DNA of 64,000 nucleotides from Streptomyces fumanus (GTDB lineage: Bacteria > Actinomycetota > Actinomycetes > Streptomycetales > Streptomycetaceae). A model generated the notes under the pieces. It was not told where the DNA came from. It saw nothing but the letters and a program-made list of their open reading frames with translations, and did not search any database. Positions 27,538 through 36,663 of the stretch are shown here, piece by piece. The stretch lies in the NCBI RefSeq assembly GCF_014655295.1, contig NZ_BNBI01000003.1:1-64000 (forward strand). Reading direction: 5' to 3'. The position numbers and the translations under genes are program-made. Every line of letters begins with the position of its first letter. Position 1 is the stretch's first letter.

Positions 27538-27788
27538 GCGGCGGCGCCGGGCTGCTGATCGTACGGGGCGTCGAGCTGCCGCTCCAGGTCGTCGAGGAAC
27601 GCGCCGTGCTCGTCGATGAGCCGCTGCGCGGCCGCCATGCCGGCGGCGCGGGCGCCGGTGGTGTCCTCGATGATCAGCCGCTCCACGTACTTGTTGAAGT
27701 CGAGCCGACGGGCACGCGCGGCGGCCTTGCCGGCCTCCAGTACGTCCTGCTCCAGCCTGACCTGCGTCTGCTTCTTCGTGGAAGTCAC
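27534..27788 (-). CDS. Ribbon-helix-helix antitoxin
   Basis: 84 residues from GTG 27788 (GGGGG directly upstream; TACCAT about 15 nt upstream may be the -10 box, giving a very short leader). The N-terminal TQVRLEQDVLEAGKAAARA and the following helix fit an RHH DNA-binding dimer, and the acidic C-terminal half would bind the toxin. It precedes and overlaps the toxin gene. A perfect palindrome 18 nt upstream is a good autoregulatory operator. Confidence 0.78.
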   Translation of the reverse strand: MTSTKKQTQVRLEQDVLEAGKAAARARRLDFNKYVERLIIEDTTGARAAGMAAAQRLIDEHGAFLDDLERQLDAPYDQQPGAAA

Positions 27789-27795
27789 CCCCCTA

Positions 27796-27815
27796 TGGTA
27801 GCAGGGTGGTACCAC
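27796..27815. promoter_or_regulatory. Palindromic operator upstream of the toxin-antitoxin pair
   Basis: The 10-bp perfect palindrome GTGGTACCAC (27806-27815) is preceded by a second TGGTA (27796-27800), giving TGGTA-N6-TGGTA direct half-sites. It sits at about the -35 position relative to the minus-strand -10 candidate TACCAT and lies between the antitoxin and the divergent methyltransferase. Confidence 0.6.
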
Positions 27816-27893
27816 TCACCCCGCGACCGCGAAGTACGGCGCTTTTCCCGTTTTCCTCCCCCGCGCCCGGCCCCGGCGCGGTTGGATGTCCGT

Positions 27894-28721
27894 ATGACCT
27901 CCGCCGAGCACGCGCGGCTGATGCGCGCCAACCAGGCGAACTGGGACGCCCGCACCCCGGTCCACCTCACCAGCCGGTTCTACGGCCTGGACGAGGACCT
28001 GGATCCGGAGCGCTGGTTCGCCGCGTTCGAGTGGGCGGACCTCGGCGAGCTGTCCGGCCGGGACGTGCTCCACCTGCAGTGCCACCTCGGCACGGAGACG
28101 CTCGCCCTCGCCCGGCGTGGGGCCCGGGCGGTCGGCCTGGACTTCTCGGCGGCGTCCGTCGCGGCCGCGCGGGACCTCGCCGCGAAGTCGGGCCTGGACG
28201 TCACCTACGTCCAGGCCAACGTGTACGACGCCCTGGCGGCGCTCGGGGACCGGCGGTTCGACGTCGTCTACACCGGCAAGGGCGCCCTGTGCTACCTGCC
28301 CGACCTCGACCGGTGGGCCGAGGTCGTGTCCGGACTTCTGCGGCCGGGCGGGCGGTTGTACGTCGTGGAGTTCCACCCGCTGCTCAACGCGCTCGGCCCG
28401 AGCCCGGGCCCGGATGAGGGGCCGGAGCTGCTGCTGCGCCACGACTACCTGGCGGGGTCCGGTCCGGTACACCGGGATGCCACCTACACCTACACCGACG
28501 GCCCGGCCGTCGAGGGCGCCACGGACTGTTACGAGTGGGCGCACGGGATCGGCGAGGTCGTCAACGCGCTGACGGACGCGGGAATGAGCGTCCGGCGGCT
28601 GCGGGAGAGCGAGGAGCTGCCCTGGCCGCGCTGGCCGCGGATGGTCCGTACGGACTCCGGCTGGTGGAAGCTGCCCGAGCCGCGGATCCCCCTGCTGTAC
28701 GGCCTGCTGGCCGTGCGTTGA
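27894..28721 (+). CDS. Class I SAM-dependent methyltransferase
   Basis: 275 residues from ATG 27894. The SAM-binding motif I is VLHLQCHLGTETL, followed by the acidic strand-2 end VGLDFSAASV and motif II/III regions (FDVVYTGKGALCYL, LLRPGGRLYVVEF). The C-terminal part (HDYLAG, TYTYTDGP, YEWAHGIGEVVNAL) is typical of the small bacterial methyltransferase group with this layout. The substrate is unknown. It is divergent from the toxin-antitoxin pair and followed by an unrelated ATPase gene after 129 nt. Confidence 0.88.
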   Translation: MTSAEHARLMRANQANWDARTPVHLTSRFYGLDEDLDPERWFAAFEWADLGELSGRDVLHLQCHLGTETLALARRGARAVGLDFSAASVAAARDLAAKSGLDVTYVQANVYDALAALGDRRFDVVYTGKGALCYLPDLDRWAEVVSGLLRPGGRLYVVEFHPLLNALGPSPGPDEGPELLLRHDYLAGSGPVHRDATYTYTDGPAVEGATDCYEWAHGIGEVVNALTDAGMSVRRLRESEELPWPRWPRMVRTDSGWWKLPEPRIPLLYGLLAVR

Positions 28722-28850
28722 GCTTCCTCCCGCCGGCAGCGGTACGGCGCGAGCAGAAGTGACCCGCCGGCGGCGCCCCGTCGCTAGGCTGATCACTCGT
28801 ACAGCGGTGTCGGGCACCGGCGGGGAACGGCGGCACACGGGGGGCTTGCG

Positions 28851-31535
28851 GTGGTGTCTGTTTTTGTCGACCGGGTCGAGCACATCGACGCGCTCGAGGG
28901 GTTCCTGCGCGAGGTCGCGCAGGGCAAGGGGGGCGTGTTCGTCGTCCAGGGTGAGCAGGGCATCGGCAAGTCCGCCCTGCTGAAGGAGGTCGCCCGGCGG
29001 ACCCAGGAGCGCTCGGAGGCGGCCCCTTGCCGGATCGTCCAGGCGAGATGCCTCGGCTCGATCGGCGCGGACAACGCGTACGGACCCGTCGTCGACATCC
29101 TGATGATGCTCCAGCGACCGCGCCGGTCGGTCTTCCGTCTCTTCGGGCGTTCCGCGGCGCAAGCCGCCCCGGAACTGGTGTCCTTGGTGCCCGCGCTGGG
29201 TCCCCTGCTGAAGGCCGCCGCGCAGATCACGCAGACCGCTCTGGACTCCGGGTCCGCGCAGGGCGACGGCCTGATGCCCTATCGGCAGAGCGTGGCCCGA
29301 ACCGTGGCGACGGCTCTGGCCGACGCCGCGGCGGACGGCGGACCGACGGCGCTCTTCATCGACGACGCCCAGTGGCTCGACCCCAGCAGTCTGCTGGTGC
29401 TGGAGTATCTCGTGGAGCTGCTGGAGCGCGGCGGCCAGGCCATCGGGCTGATCCTCGGGCACCGCAGCGATGCCGAGCCGGAGCCCAGGACCGTCACTGA
29501 CGCCCTCGCCCGCTGGGAAGGCCAAGGGGTGCTGACCCGGCGCCGGCTCGGTGGCCTGTCCGAGCACGCGGTCACCGACCTGGTCAGAGTGCACCTCGCC
29601 GGCCCGGTCACGGCGTCCGTCCCCGCCAAGCTGATCGATCTGACGAAGGGGCACCCCGTCTTCGTCACCCAGTGCCTGGGACTGATCGGCCCGGACGGGG
29701 AATTGACGGGCCCGCTGCCCGAGACGGTAGGGCCCCTGGTCCGCGGTCGGCTGGCCGGCCTCGACCCGGCCGCGAGGGAACTGCTGGTGATCGGCGCGAC
29801 CCAGGGCGAGGTCTTCGAGACCGGCGTGGTGGCACGGGTGGCCGGGAAGCCGACGGACGAGGTCGTACGGCGGTTGCACGAGCTGAGCCGGCAGCACGGG
29901 CTGATCGTGCCGGTGCCGTCGCCCGACTGGGCCTTGGACAGCTTCTCCGACCACTACCGCTTCGAGAACGCCCTGCTGCACCTGGTCGTGCAGGCCGAAC
30001 AGAGCCCCGCCCAGGCCAGGAAGCGGCACCACCTGATCGCCGGCGCCCTGGCGGGGTCGGCGAGCGGCAGCGGAACCGACACCCTTCCGCTGCCGGTACG
30101 GCTGGACATCGCACGTCACTACTCCTTGGCCCAGCAGTGGGACGACGCCGAGCGGGAGCAGTTCGCACTCGCGCGGGAACTGGCCGTCGGCGGGCTCTCC
30201 TTCTCCGAGGCCGAAGCCCTGTGCCGGCAGGCGGTGGACAGCGCCCGCAAGCTGCCTCCCGCGGCCGAGGACCGCGATGCCCGGTTGGCGCGGGCGATCG
30301 AACTCCTGCTCTCCCTGACCGAGGTCACCTGGCAGGGCCGCTCGGGCCCGGCCGACGGCGAGTGCCTGGAGGGCTGGGCGCGCGAGGCCGAGGAGGCCGG
30401 CCGGCGCAGCGGCGACCTGCCCTTGCGGGCCCGCACCACCTTGCTGCACGGCAAGTGCCTGCTGCGTACCCAAGGGGTGCGGCCCGCCCTCGACAAGCTG
30501 GAGGAGGCCGTGGGGCTGGCCCAGGACTGTCAGGACCCGTCCGCGCTGTTCGTGGCCCTGGCCGAGTACGGGAGCCAGTTGCCCAAGCGCGACCTGGCGG
30601 CAGGGCTGGAGGTGCTGCGCCAGGCGGAGGAGCTGTACGAGCGTGCGGGTCTCCACGGCAGCGGTGACCCGGTGGTGGGCCACGTCCGCAACCTGGCCGA
30701 GATGCAGTTGAGCGTCAGCCTCTTCGACGCGGGCCACCTGGTGACGGCCAGGGACCGGCTGGCCGGCTGCCTGCGGCGACTGCGGACCGAGCCCGTGCAC
30801 GCCGAGCTGCCCGTCGGCCTGAACTACCTGGCGCAGGTGCAGCGGGCCCTGGGACGCGAGAGCGAGGCCCGCGAGGCGCTGGAGGAGGCGCTGGCCTTCG
30901 AGGAGGCGCGCGGAGGAGCGAGCGGCTGGCACGCCAACAACATGGCCCTGCTCGCCCTGCTGCTCAGCGGCGAGCCGGGCGAGCGTGACCGCTGTATGGC
31001 CATGGTGGAGGCGGCCTGGCGGGAAACCCGGCGGACCTGGCTGCTGGATCTGGTGCCCATCGTCAGGAACCTGCGGGCCGAAGTCGTACTGAACCTGGCG
31101 GGCGGCGACCCCGCGGAGCTGGCGGCGGCGGACCGGCTGGCCGAGGAAACGGTACGGGAGGCCCCCCGGACGGGAATGGTGCGCAGCGCGGTCGCGGCCC
31201 TGATCCTGCGCAGCCGTATCCACCTGGAACTGCCGGACGCCGCCGCGGCGGCCGGGTTCGCGCGCGAGGCGGTGGCGGTCCTCGACCGGGTCGGCGACAT
31301 GCCGGCGCTGCGGACGGAAGAGGTGCTGCACCACGCGTCGCTCGCCCTCCGGGCCGCCGGCAGCCCTGCCGAGGCGGACGCCCTGGCCCTGCGGGCCCGC
31401 ACCGAGGTGCTCCGCAAGGCGGACCTGATGACCAACCCGGCGGACCGGGACCACTTCCTGCGCGGGGTCGTACTGAACCAGGCCGTCCTCGGCACACCGG
31501 CACCTGTCGACCCGGCCGCCGAAGACCATCGGTAG
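28851..31535 (+). CDS. STAND-type ATPase with TPR-like C-terminus, no DNA-binding domain
   Basis: 894 residues; GTG 28851 or 28854 as start. The N-terminal ATPase has Walker A GEQGIGKS (34-41) and Walker B ALFIDDAQWLD (167-177), as in LAL regulators. The rest is Ala/Leu/Glu-rich helical repeats resembling TPRs. The C-terminus (ending LGTPAPVDPAAEDHR) has no LuxR helix-turn-helix, unlike the LAL proteins in this window, so it is a LAL-like sensor scaffold without its output domain or a signalling protein with another partner. The upstream TAGGCT (about 28785) may be a -10 box. Confidence 0.85.
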   Translation: MVSVFVDRVEHIDALEGFLREVAQGKGGVFVVQGEQGIGKSALLKEVARRTQERSEAAPCRIVQARCLGSIGADNAYGPVVDILMMLQRPRRSVFRLFGRSAAQAAPELVSLVPALGPLLKAAAQITQTALDSGSAQGDGLMPYRQSVARTVATALADAAADGGPTALFIDDAQWLDPSSLLVLEYLVELLERGGQAIGLILGHRSDAEPEPRTVTDALARWEGQGVLTRRRLGGLSEHAVTDLVRVHLAGPVTASVPAKLIDLTKGHPVFVTQCLGLIGPDGELTGPLPETVGPLVRGRLAGLDPAARELLVIGATQGEVFETGVVARVAGKPTDEVVRRLHELSRQHGLIVPVPSPDWALDSFSDHYRFENALLHLVVQAEQSPAQARKRHHLIAGALAGSASGSGTDTLPLPVRLDIARHYSLAQQWDDAEREQFALARELAVGGLSFSEAEALCRQAVDSARKLPPAAEDRDARLARAIELLLSLTEVTWQGRSGPADGECLEGWAREAEEAGRRSGDLPLRARTTLLHGKCLLRTQGVRPALDKLEEAVGLAQDCQDPSALFVALAEYGSQLPKRDLAAGLEVLRQAEELYERAGLHGSGDPVVGHVRNLAEMQLSVSLFDAGHLVTARDRLAGCLRRLRTEPVHAELPVGLNYLAQVQRALGRESEAREALEEALAFEEARGGASGWHANNMALLALLLSGEPGERDRCMAMVEAAWRETRRTWLLDLVPIVRNLRAEVVLNLAGGDPAELAAADRLAEETVREAPRTGMVRSAVAALILRSRIHLELPDAAAAAGFAREAVAVLDRVGDMPALRTEEVLHHASLALRAAGSPAEADALALRARTEVLRKADLMTNPADRDHFLRGVVLNQAVLGTPAPVDPAAEDHR

Positions 31536-31666
31536 CTGCCGGCACGAACGGTGCACTGATCGCTCGGGAGGCGCCCGGGCGGTCGGCACAAGGACCTCGG
31601 AGTCCGCTCCTGCGAGGACGACGGGAGCGGGCAGCGGTGAGGCGTCCGGCACGCGCGTCCCCCGGC

Positions 31667-32245
31667 TCAGCTCTCGCGCGGGGCTCCGTGGCGGAGGCCG
31701 TCGAGGAGGAGACCGGTGATCTGCCGGGCCTCGTCGAGCCATCCCTCGCTCACGCGCATGGCACAGACGCCGCCCAGGGCCCGCAGCAGGGTGGGCCCGG
31801 TGATGTCGCCGCGAAGGGTTCCGGCCGCGCTGCCGGCGTCGAGCAGCCGGGTCAGGGCCTCGCCCATGCGGGTGCGGGCGTCCTCGAAGACCGGTGAGTC
31901 CGTCGCCATGATGCTCTCCAGGGCGACCGACATCCCCTTGCCCACGGCGGCATGGTCCACGAGCAGCAGCAGGAACCGCCGCAGGGCCTCCTCCGGGGGG
32001 TACTGGTCCATCAGGTCGCCGGGCGCCGCGCACAGGTCGTCGACCTCCTTGCGGTACACCTCCTCGATCAGCGCCTCGCGGGTGGCGAAGTGGCGGTAGA
32101 GCGTCCCGACGGCGACACCGGCCCGGCGGGCGATGTCCTCCACGTGCGCGTCGGTGTCGCCGTCGAGGAAGGCTCGGCGGGCCGCGGACAGCAGAGCCTC
32201 GCGGTTGCGGCGCGCGTCGGCGCGCAGCGGGCGTGATGACGGCAA
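31667..32245 (-). CDS. TetR-family repressor of the divergent SDR/VOC operon
   Basis: 192 residues with an N-terminal TetR helix-turn-helix (DIARRAGVAVGTLYRHF) and an all-helical ligand-binding domain. The start is TTG 32245: GGAGG lies 5 nt upstream, while the nearby ATG at 32256 is in another frame and would destroy the TetR N-terminus. It is divergent from an SDR gene with only 78 nt between; that gap holds an inverted repeat, so it probably represses both directions. Confidence 0.9.
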   Translation of the reverse strand: MPSSRPLRADARRNREALLSAARRAFLDGDTDAHVEDIARRAGVAVGTLYRHFATREALIEEVYRKEVDDLCAAPGDLMDQYPPEEALRRFLLLLVDHAAVGKGMSVALESIMATDSPVFEDARTRMGEALTRLLDAGSAAGTLRGDITGPTLLRALGGVCAMRVSEGWLDEARQITGLLLDGLRHGAPRES

Positions 32246-32267
32246 GGAACCTCCATAAGGTGAGTCC

Positions 32268-32297
32268 GACTCCGTTTAGGTGTACCGTTCCGGAGTC
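32268..32297. promoter_or_regulatory. Inverted repeat, candidate TetR operator
   Basis: GACTCCG (32268-32274) and CGGAGTC (32291-32297) are perfect inverted copies separated by 16 bp, centred in the 78-nt gap between the TetR gene and the SDR gene. Confidence 0.6.
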
Positions 32298-32323
32298 AGG
32301 TTCATCTTACGGAGGGGATCTCC

Positions 32324-33097
32324 ATGCCGAACACCGACGAGGGCCTGGACGGCCTGCGCGTGCTGGTCACCGGCGGCAGCCGGGGCCTGGGCGCGGCGAC
32401 CGCGCGCCGCTTCGTCGCCGCGGGCGCGACCGTGCTGACGGCCTCCCGCAGCCGGCCCGCGGAGGACGGCGGCGCCACCTTCGTGCCGGCGGACCTCTCG
32501 ACGGCGCAGGGCGTGGCCGAACTCGGCCGCCGGGTCGTCGACCAGGTCGGCGGAGTGGACGTGCTCGTGAACAACGCGGGCGCGGCCAGCGCCCCGGCGC
32601 CCACCCTGAGCCGGTCCGACGCGTCCTGGCAGGCGGACCTGGAGATGAACCTCCTCAGTGCCGTACGCCTGGACCGGGCCCTGGTGCCGGGCATGGTCGA
32701 GCGGGGCTCCGGCGTCGTCGTACACGTCTCCTCGATCGCCAGCCGACTGCCCCAGCGCACCGAGGCGTCCTACGCCGCCGCCAAGGCCGCGCTCAACGCC
32801 TACAGCCGCGAACTGGCCACCGAGGTCGGCGCACACGGGGTGCGTGTGGTCTGCGTCCTGCCCGGCTTCGTCGTCACCGAGGGCGCCACCGCGCACCTCC
32901 GGCACATGGCCGAGGCGCAGGGCGTGTCCACCGAGGAGGTCACGCAGCGGATCGTGGACCACCTGAACGTCCCCATGGGCCGCCCCGGCGATCCCGAGGA
33001 CGTCGCCGAGCTGATCGCCTTCCTCGCCTCCGCCCGCGCGAAGTGGCTCACCGGAGCGCAGTTCCGCGTCGACGGCGGCATCGTCCCGACCGTCTGA
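32324..33097 (+). CDS. Short-chain dehydrogenase/reductase
   Basis: 257 residues, a classical SDR: TGGSRGLG dinucleotide-binding motif (about 16-23), NNAG (about 86-89), catalytic Ser in HVSSIAS and YxxxK (SYAAAKAAL), then a C-terminal VDGG. The start ATG 32324 has GGAGGGG 7 nt upstream. Probably NAD(P)H-dependent reduction or oxidation of a small alcohol/carbonyl; substrate unknown. It is followed after 33 nt by a VOC protein gene and controlled by the divergent TetR repressor. Confidence 0.93.
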   Translation: MPNTDEGLDGLRVLVTGGSRGLGAATARRFVAAGATVLTASRSRPAEDGGATFVPADLSTAQGVAELGRRVVDQVGGVDVLVNNAGAASAPAPTLSRSDASWQADLEMNLLSAVRLDRALVPGMVERGSGVVVHVSSIASRLPQRTEASYAAAKAALNAYSRELATEVGAHGVRVVCVLPGFVVTEGATAHLRHMAEAQGVSTEEVTQRIVDHLNVPMGRPGDPEDVAELIAFLASARAKWLTGAQFRVDGGIVPTV

Positions 33098-33130
33098 ACA
33101 CCGGCCCCTACCAGCGCGAGGAACCCCTTC

Positions 33131-33499
33131 ATGTCCATCACCCTGAGTTCCGTGGTCGTCGACGCCGCCGAGATCGAGACGGAGAGCGCCTTCTGGCACC
33201 GGCTGCTCGGTGGCTCGATCCACCGCACGCCGGCCCATCACTTCGTCCAGGCCCCCGGCCTCCCGGTCCTCGTCGTCCAGTCCGCCCCCGGGCACACCGC
33301 CCCGACCTGGCCGGACGGCGCCTCCCAGCAGATGCACCTCGACTTCCGCGTCACGGACCTCGCCGCCGCCGACCGCAGGGCCGCCGACGCCGGCGCCACC
33401 CGGCTGCGGCCCACCGAGGAGGTCACCGCCGAGACCCGTACCGGCGGTCGCGTCTACGCCAGCCCGGCCGGACACCCTTTCTGCCTGCGGGCGGCCTGA
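33131..33499 (+). CDS. VOC (glyoxalase/bleomycin-resistance fold) protein
   Basis: 122 residues with two beta-alpha-beta-beta-beta halves: ESAFWHRLLGGSIHRTP in the first and MHLDFRVTDLAAADRRA plus ASPAGHPFCL in the second, the usual pattern of single-domain VOC proteins (glyoxalase-like). Second gene of the SDR operon; AGGAA upstream of ATG. The function could be metal-dependent isomerisation or ligand sequestration and cannot be narrowed. Confidence 0.85.
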   Translation: MSITLSSVVVDAAEIETESAFWHRLLGGSIHRTPAHHFVQAPGLPVLVVQSAPGHTAPTWPDGASQQMHLDFRVTDLAAADRRAADAGATRLRPTEEVTAETRTGGRVYASPAGHPFCLRAA

Positions 33500-33516
33500 G
33501 ACCGCCCCTCCCCCGC

Positions 33517-33539
33517 CGCCCGTCGGTGAACGACGGGCG
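33517..33539 (+). terminator. Terminator hairpin after the SDR/VOC operon
   Basis: CGCCCGTCG (33517-33525), loop GTGAA, CGACGGGCG (33531-33539): a 9-bp perfect stem 17 nt after the VOC stop codon. Confidence 0.65.
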
Positions 33540-33647
33540 TACGACGGCAGGTCGTCGACGCGTCCGGTGAACCGCGTGATCCGGTGATGCGGGACGGCGC
33601 TGATCGTCCACTGACGGAGGTCAATCCCGCGGCACCCGTCACCCGAG

Positions 33648-36600
33648 GTGACGGTCCTGCGCCGGTTCCGGCCCGCCGGGTGGCGGGCGCGTGCCAGCGT
33701 GAGGGGTCGGTGGTCGGCTGACGGGGACGGTGGGGCCGTGGTCAGGGGGAACTCCTTCCGGCGGGCGCGCGCGGTGCGGCGGGCCGGGCTGGCGGTGGCG
33801 TGCGGGGCGCTGGTGGTGCTGGCCGTCGTCCTCGTACGCGGCGGCGGTGACGAGGACGCCGTGTCGATGTGGGTGTCGGTGGTCTCTGCCGTCCTCGCGG
33901 TGTGCACCTTCGCACTGGACCTGGTGCGCGGCGCGGAACCCGAGGAGGCGGGTGCGGCCGATCCGCCGGCGGCCGGGCGGCGGCGGGCCGCCGACGCGCT
34001 CGCCGAGGCGGTGCGCACCCAGTGGACGGCCGAGGCACGCAGGCTCCGGCTGCCCGGCCCGGCGTCCCTGGACGTGCCGTGGTCGCCGGTCGGTCCGCCG
34101 CTCGCCGACCCGGAGTCCGCCGGTCCGGTGCCCGCTCCCCGCGGGGGCGACGGACGGCCGGACGGAATCATGGCCGCGTTCCGGGCGACCCCGTCCGGGC
34201 GGCTGGTGGTGCTGGGCGAGCCGGGCGCGGGCAAGTCCGTCGTGGCCGTACGGTTCGTGCTCGGGATGCTGGAGGAGCGGCAGGAGGGCGGGCCCGTACC
34301 GGTGCTGTTCCCGCTGGCGGGCTGGGACCCGTCCGCGTCCTCGCTGAGCGGCTGGCTGGCGGAGCGGCTGGCCGCCGACTACGGCTCACTGGCCGCCACC
34401 ACGGGGGACGGCCGCACGCTCGCGCGGGAACTGCTGGACGCCGGTCTGGTCCTGCCCGTGCTCGACGGCTTCGACGAGATCCCGCCGGCCGCGCACCCGG
34501 CCGCGCTGCGCTCCCTCGCCGGCGAACTCGACTCCGGCCTCGTCACCTGCCGCACCGCCGCCTGGGCGGACGCGGTACGGCGGGGCGGTGTGCTGCCCGG
34601 CGCCCGCGCGGTACGGCTGCGGGCACTGGACCTCGCCGCCGTGAGCGCCTACCTGACCCGCACCACGGGCCGCGCCGACGCGTGGGCAGCGGCCCTGGAA
34701 GCGCCTCCGGCCCATCTGGCGCGGGCCCTGCGCTCACCGCTGGCGGTGACCCTGGCGCGCACGGTGTACGAGGACCCCGCCCGCGACCCGGCCGAGCTGG
34801 CCGACCCCGACCGCTTCCCCACGGCGGAGCGGATCGAGGAGCACCTGCTGGACGCGTTCGTACCGACGGCGTTCGCGGGGCCGGGCACGGCCTGGCATCC
34901 GCGGGCGGCCCACCGCTGGCTCGGCCGTCTCGCCCGCGACGCGACCGACTCCACCGGCGGTCTGGCCTGGTGGGAGCTGGCCACCGTGATGCCCCGGCCG
35001 CTGCGCCTCCTCGGCCCCGCCCTGTGCGCGATGCTCGGCACGGCCGCGCTCCTGGTGCCCATCGCCAAGTTCGGCGGCGGGGTCGTCGCCGACTGGGACA
35101 CCCACGGATCGGCGGTCCTGAACTTCGCGGGCATCCTGACCGGCCTGTGCGCGGGCCTCGCCCTGCTGCTGCCGCCGACGCCGCAGACGCCGCAGGGGTG
35201 GCGGTGGCTCGCCCGCACGGCCCTGCGGACGACGGCCGCGGCGGCGGTGGTCGGGGTAGGACTCGGGCTGCTGGTGCCCCCGATCGTCAGTTCCCGGCTC
35301 GGCGCCGTCCTCACCCCGCGGCCCGCCTGGTACCTCAACGGCTGCTGCTTCGGCCTGATCCTGGCCATGATGTCCGCCGTCGCGGGCCTGTCCCACCGCC
35401 CCGGCCCGCTCGGCCTGCCGTGGACGGGCAGCCCCGGCGGCCCCCGGACGGTCCGCGCGCTGGGCGCGCTGGTCGTCTTCGCCGGCCTGGCGGTCTACGG
35501 CTACACCGGCGCGCAGGTGCCGGCGGCGACCTGCGTCGTGGCCGGCCTGGTCCTGCTCCTGGCGGGCCTGGGCCGCACCGACCGCCCGGCGGGGCGGTAC
35601 GTCGCCCCGGCCACGGCCCTGCGCGGTTTCGCCCGGGGTCTGCTGCGGGGCCTCGCCGCGTGCACGCTCATCGGCGTGTGCGCCGGGGCCGTCGTCGGGG
35701 TGATCGGCGGCTCCTTCGCCGCCTCACGGATCCACTCGGTTCCCGACTGGAAGCCCGGCAAGGAGATCGAGGGCTGGCGGCTGCTGCGGACGGCCGACGG
35801 CGAGCGCGCCGTCCGCTCGACGGCCGCGCGGGACGTCCTGCTCGTCGAACGGGCGGCACTGGACGCGCCGTTCGCCGTGGCGCGGGGCGCGCGGATCACC
35901 CGGGACGCGAAAAAGGGCGCGTTCCTGGGGCCGGTGACGATCCGGCACTCCCCCGACGCAGGCTGGGTGACCGACTGGCCGGGCGGCCCGGCCGCCTGGC
36001 GGGGCCGCCCGGTGGACGCCCACAACCTCGTCCTGGCGCTGCCCGAACCGGTCCGGCTGTGGCTGGTACGCCGGGACGTCTCGGCCGTCGTCCTGGACGC
36101 CGTCGGCCCGCTGGTGGCGTTCGGGGTGCTGGTCGGCCTGATCGGCGGCTGCGCGTCCGGTGTGTACCGGGCCCTGGACACGCCCTCGGACGTCATCCGC
36201 GCCGTCGGCCCGCGCAGCACCCTGCGCACCGACCGCACCGCCACTGTCGTCCGCAGCGCCGTCGCGGCCCTGCTGGCGGGCGCGGTCTGCCTGCTGCTGA
36301 TCGCCGTGAGCGGCCGGGGCAGCACCCTGGGCACCATGCACACCGAGCTGTGGGTGCCGGTCGGCACGTCCACGCTCGCGCTCAGCGCGTGGGGCCGCAC
36401 GGCCACCGCCCGGGTCTGGCTGGCGTGGACGGGCCGGGCCCCCTGGCGGCTGATGACGTTCCTCGCCGACGCCCACCGCCGCGGCGTGCTGCGGCAGTCC
36501 GGCGCCCGGTACGAGTTCCGCCACCAGCGCCTCCAGCGCCGACTGGCCACGACCGCGCCGGCCGCGGACCGGCACGCGCCCTCCTCCCCTCCCCCGCCCT

Positions 36601-36650
36601 CCGACGAGGCGTTGGCACCGGCCCGTAGCACCGGGCGGAACAGCGGATGA
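33648..36650 (+). CDS. Membrane-anchored NACHT-type NTPase (NLR-like)
   Basis: 1000 residues from GTG 33648 (start uncertain). Two N-terminal membrane helices (about 47-64 and 73-92), then a NACHT ATPase with P-loop GEPGAGKS (190-197), Walker B VLPVLDGFDEIP (268-279, the GFDE form typical of NACHT) and a later LRSPLAVTLA sensor-like segment (about 365-374). From about residue 448 to 935 the protein has some eight or more further hydrophobic helices interrupted by a soluble segment (about 690-800), then a basic Pro/Ser-rich tail. Bacterial NACHT proteins are known in antiphage immunity and as signalling ATPases; no classical C-terminal repeat sensor or nuclease effector is visible here, so the role is open. 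A 38-codon ORF follows directly. Confidence 0.85.
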   Translation: MTVLRRFRPAGWRARASVRGRWSADGDGGAVVRGNSFRRARAVRRAGLAVACGALVVLAVVLVRGGGDEDAVSMWVSVVSAVLAVCTFALDLVRGAEPEEAGAADPPAAGRRRAADALAEAVRTQWTAEARRLRLPGPASLDVPWSPVGPPLADPESAGPVPAPRGGDGRPDGIMAAFRATPSGRLVVLGEPGAGKSVVAVRFVLGMLEERQEGGPVPVLFPLAGWDPSASSLSGWLAERLAADYGSLAATTGDGRTLARELLDAGLVLPVLDGFDEIPPAAHPAALRSLAGELDSGLVTCRTAAWADAVRRGGVLPGARAVRLRALDLAAVSAYLTRTTGRADAWAAALEAPPAHLARALRSPLAVTLARTVYEDPARDPAELADPDRFPTAERIEEHLLDAFVPTAFAGPGTAWHPRAAHRWLGRLARDATDSTGGLAWWELATVMPRPLRLLGPALCAMLGTAALLVPIAKFGGGVVADWDTHGSAVLNFAGILTGLCAGLALLLPPTPQTPQGWRWLARTALRTTAAAAVVGVGLGLLVPPIVSSRLGAVLTPRPAWYLNGCCFGLILAMMSAVAGLSHRPGPLGLPWTGSPGGPRTVRALGALVVFAGLAVYGYTGAQVPAATCVVAGLVLLLAGLGRTDRPAGRYVAPATALRGFARGLLRGLAACTLIGVCAGAVVGVIGGSFAASRIHSVPDWKPGKEIEGWRLLRTADGERAVRSTAARDVLLVERAALDAPFAVARGARITRDAKKGAFLGPVTIRHSPDAGWVTDWPGGPAAWRGRPVDAHNLVLALPEPVRLWLVRRDVSAVVLDAVGPLVAFGVLVGLIGGCASGVYRALDTPSDVIRAVGPRSTLRTDRTATVVRSAVAALLAGAVCLLLIAVSGRGSTLGTMHTELWVPVGTSTLALSAWGRTATARVWLAWTGRAPWRLMTFLADAHRRGVLRQSGARYEFRHQRLQRRLATTAPAADRHAPSSPPPPSDEALAPARSTGRNSG

Positions 36651-36663
36651 GGAGGACTACCCG

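Noticed and set aside
32068..32256. ATG at 32256 as the TetR start
   Set aside because: It is in a different frame from the helix-turn-helix; GGAGG is correctly placed for TTG 32245.
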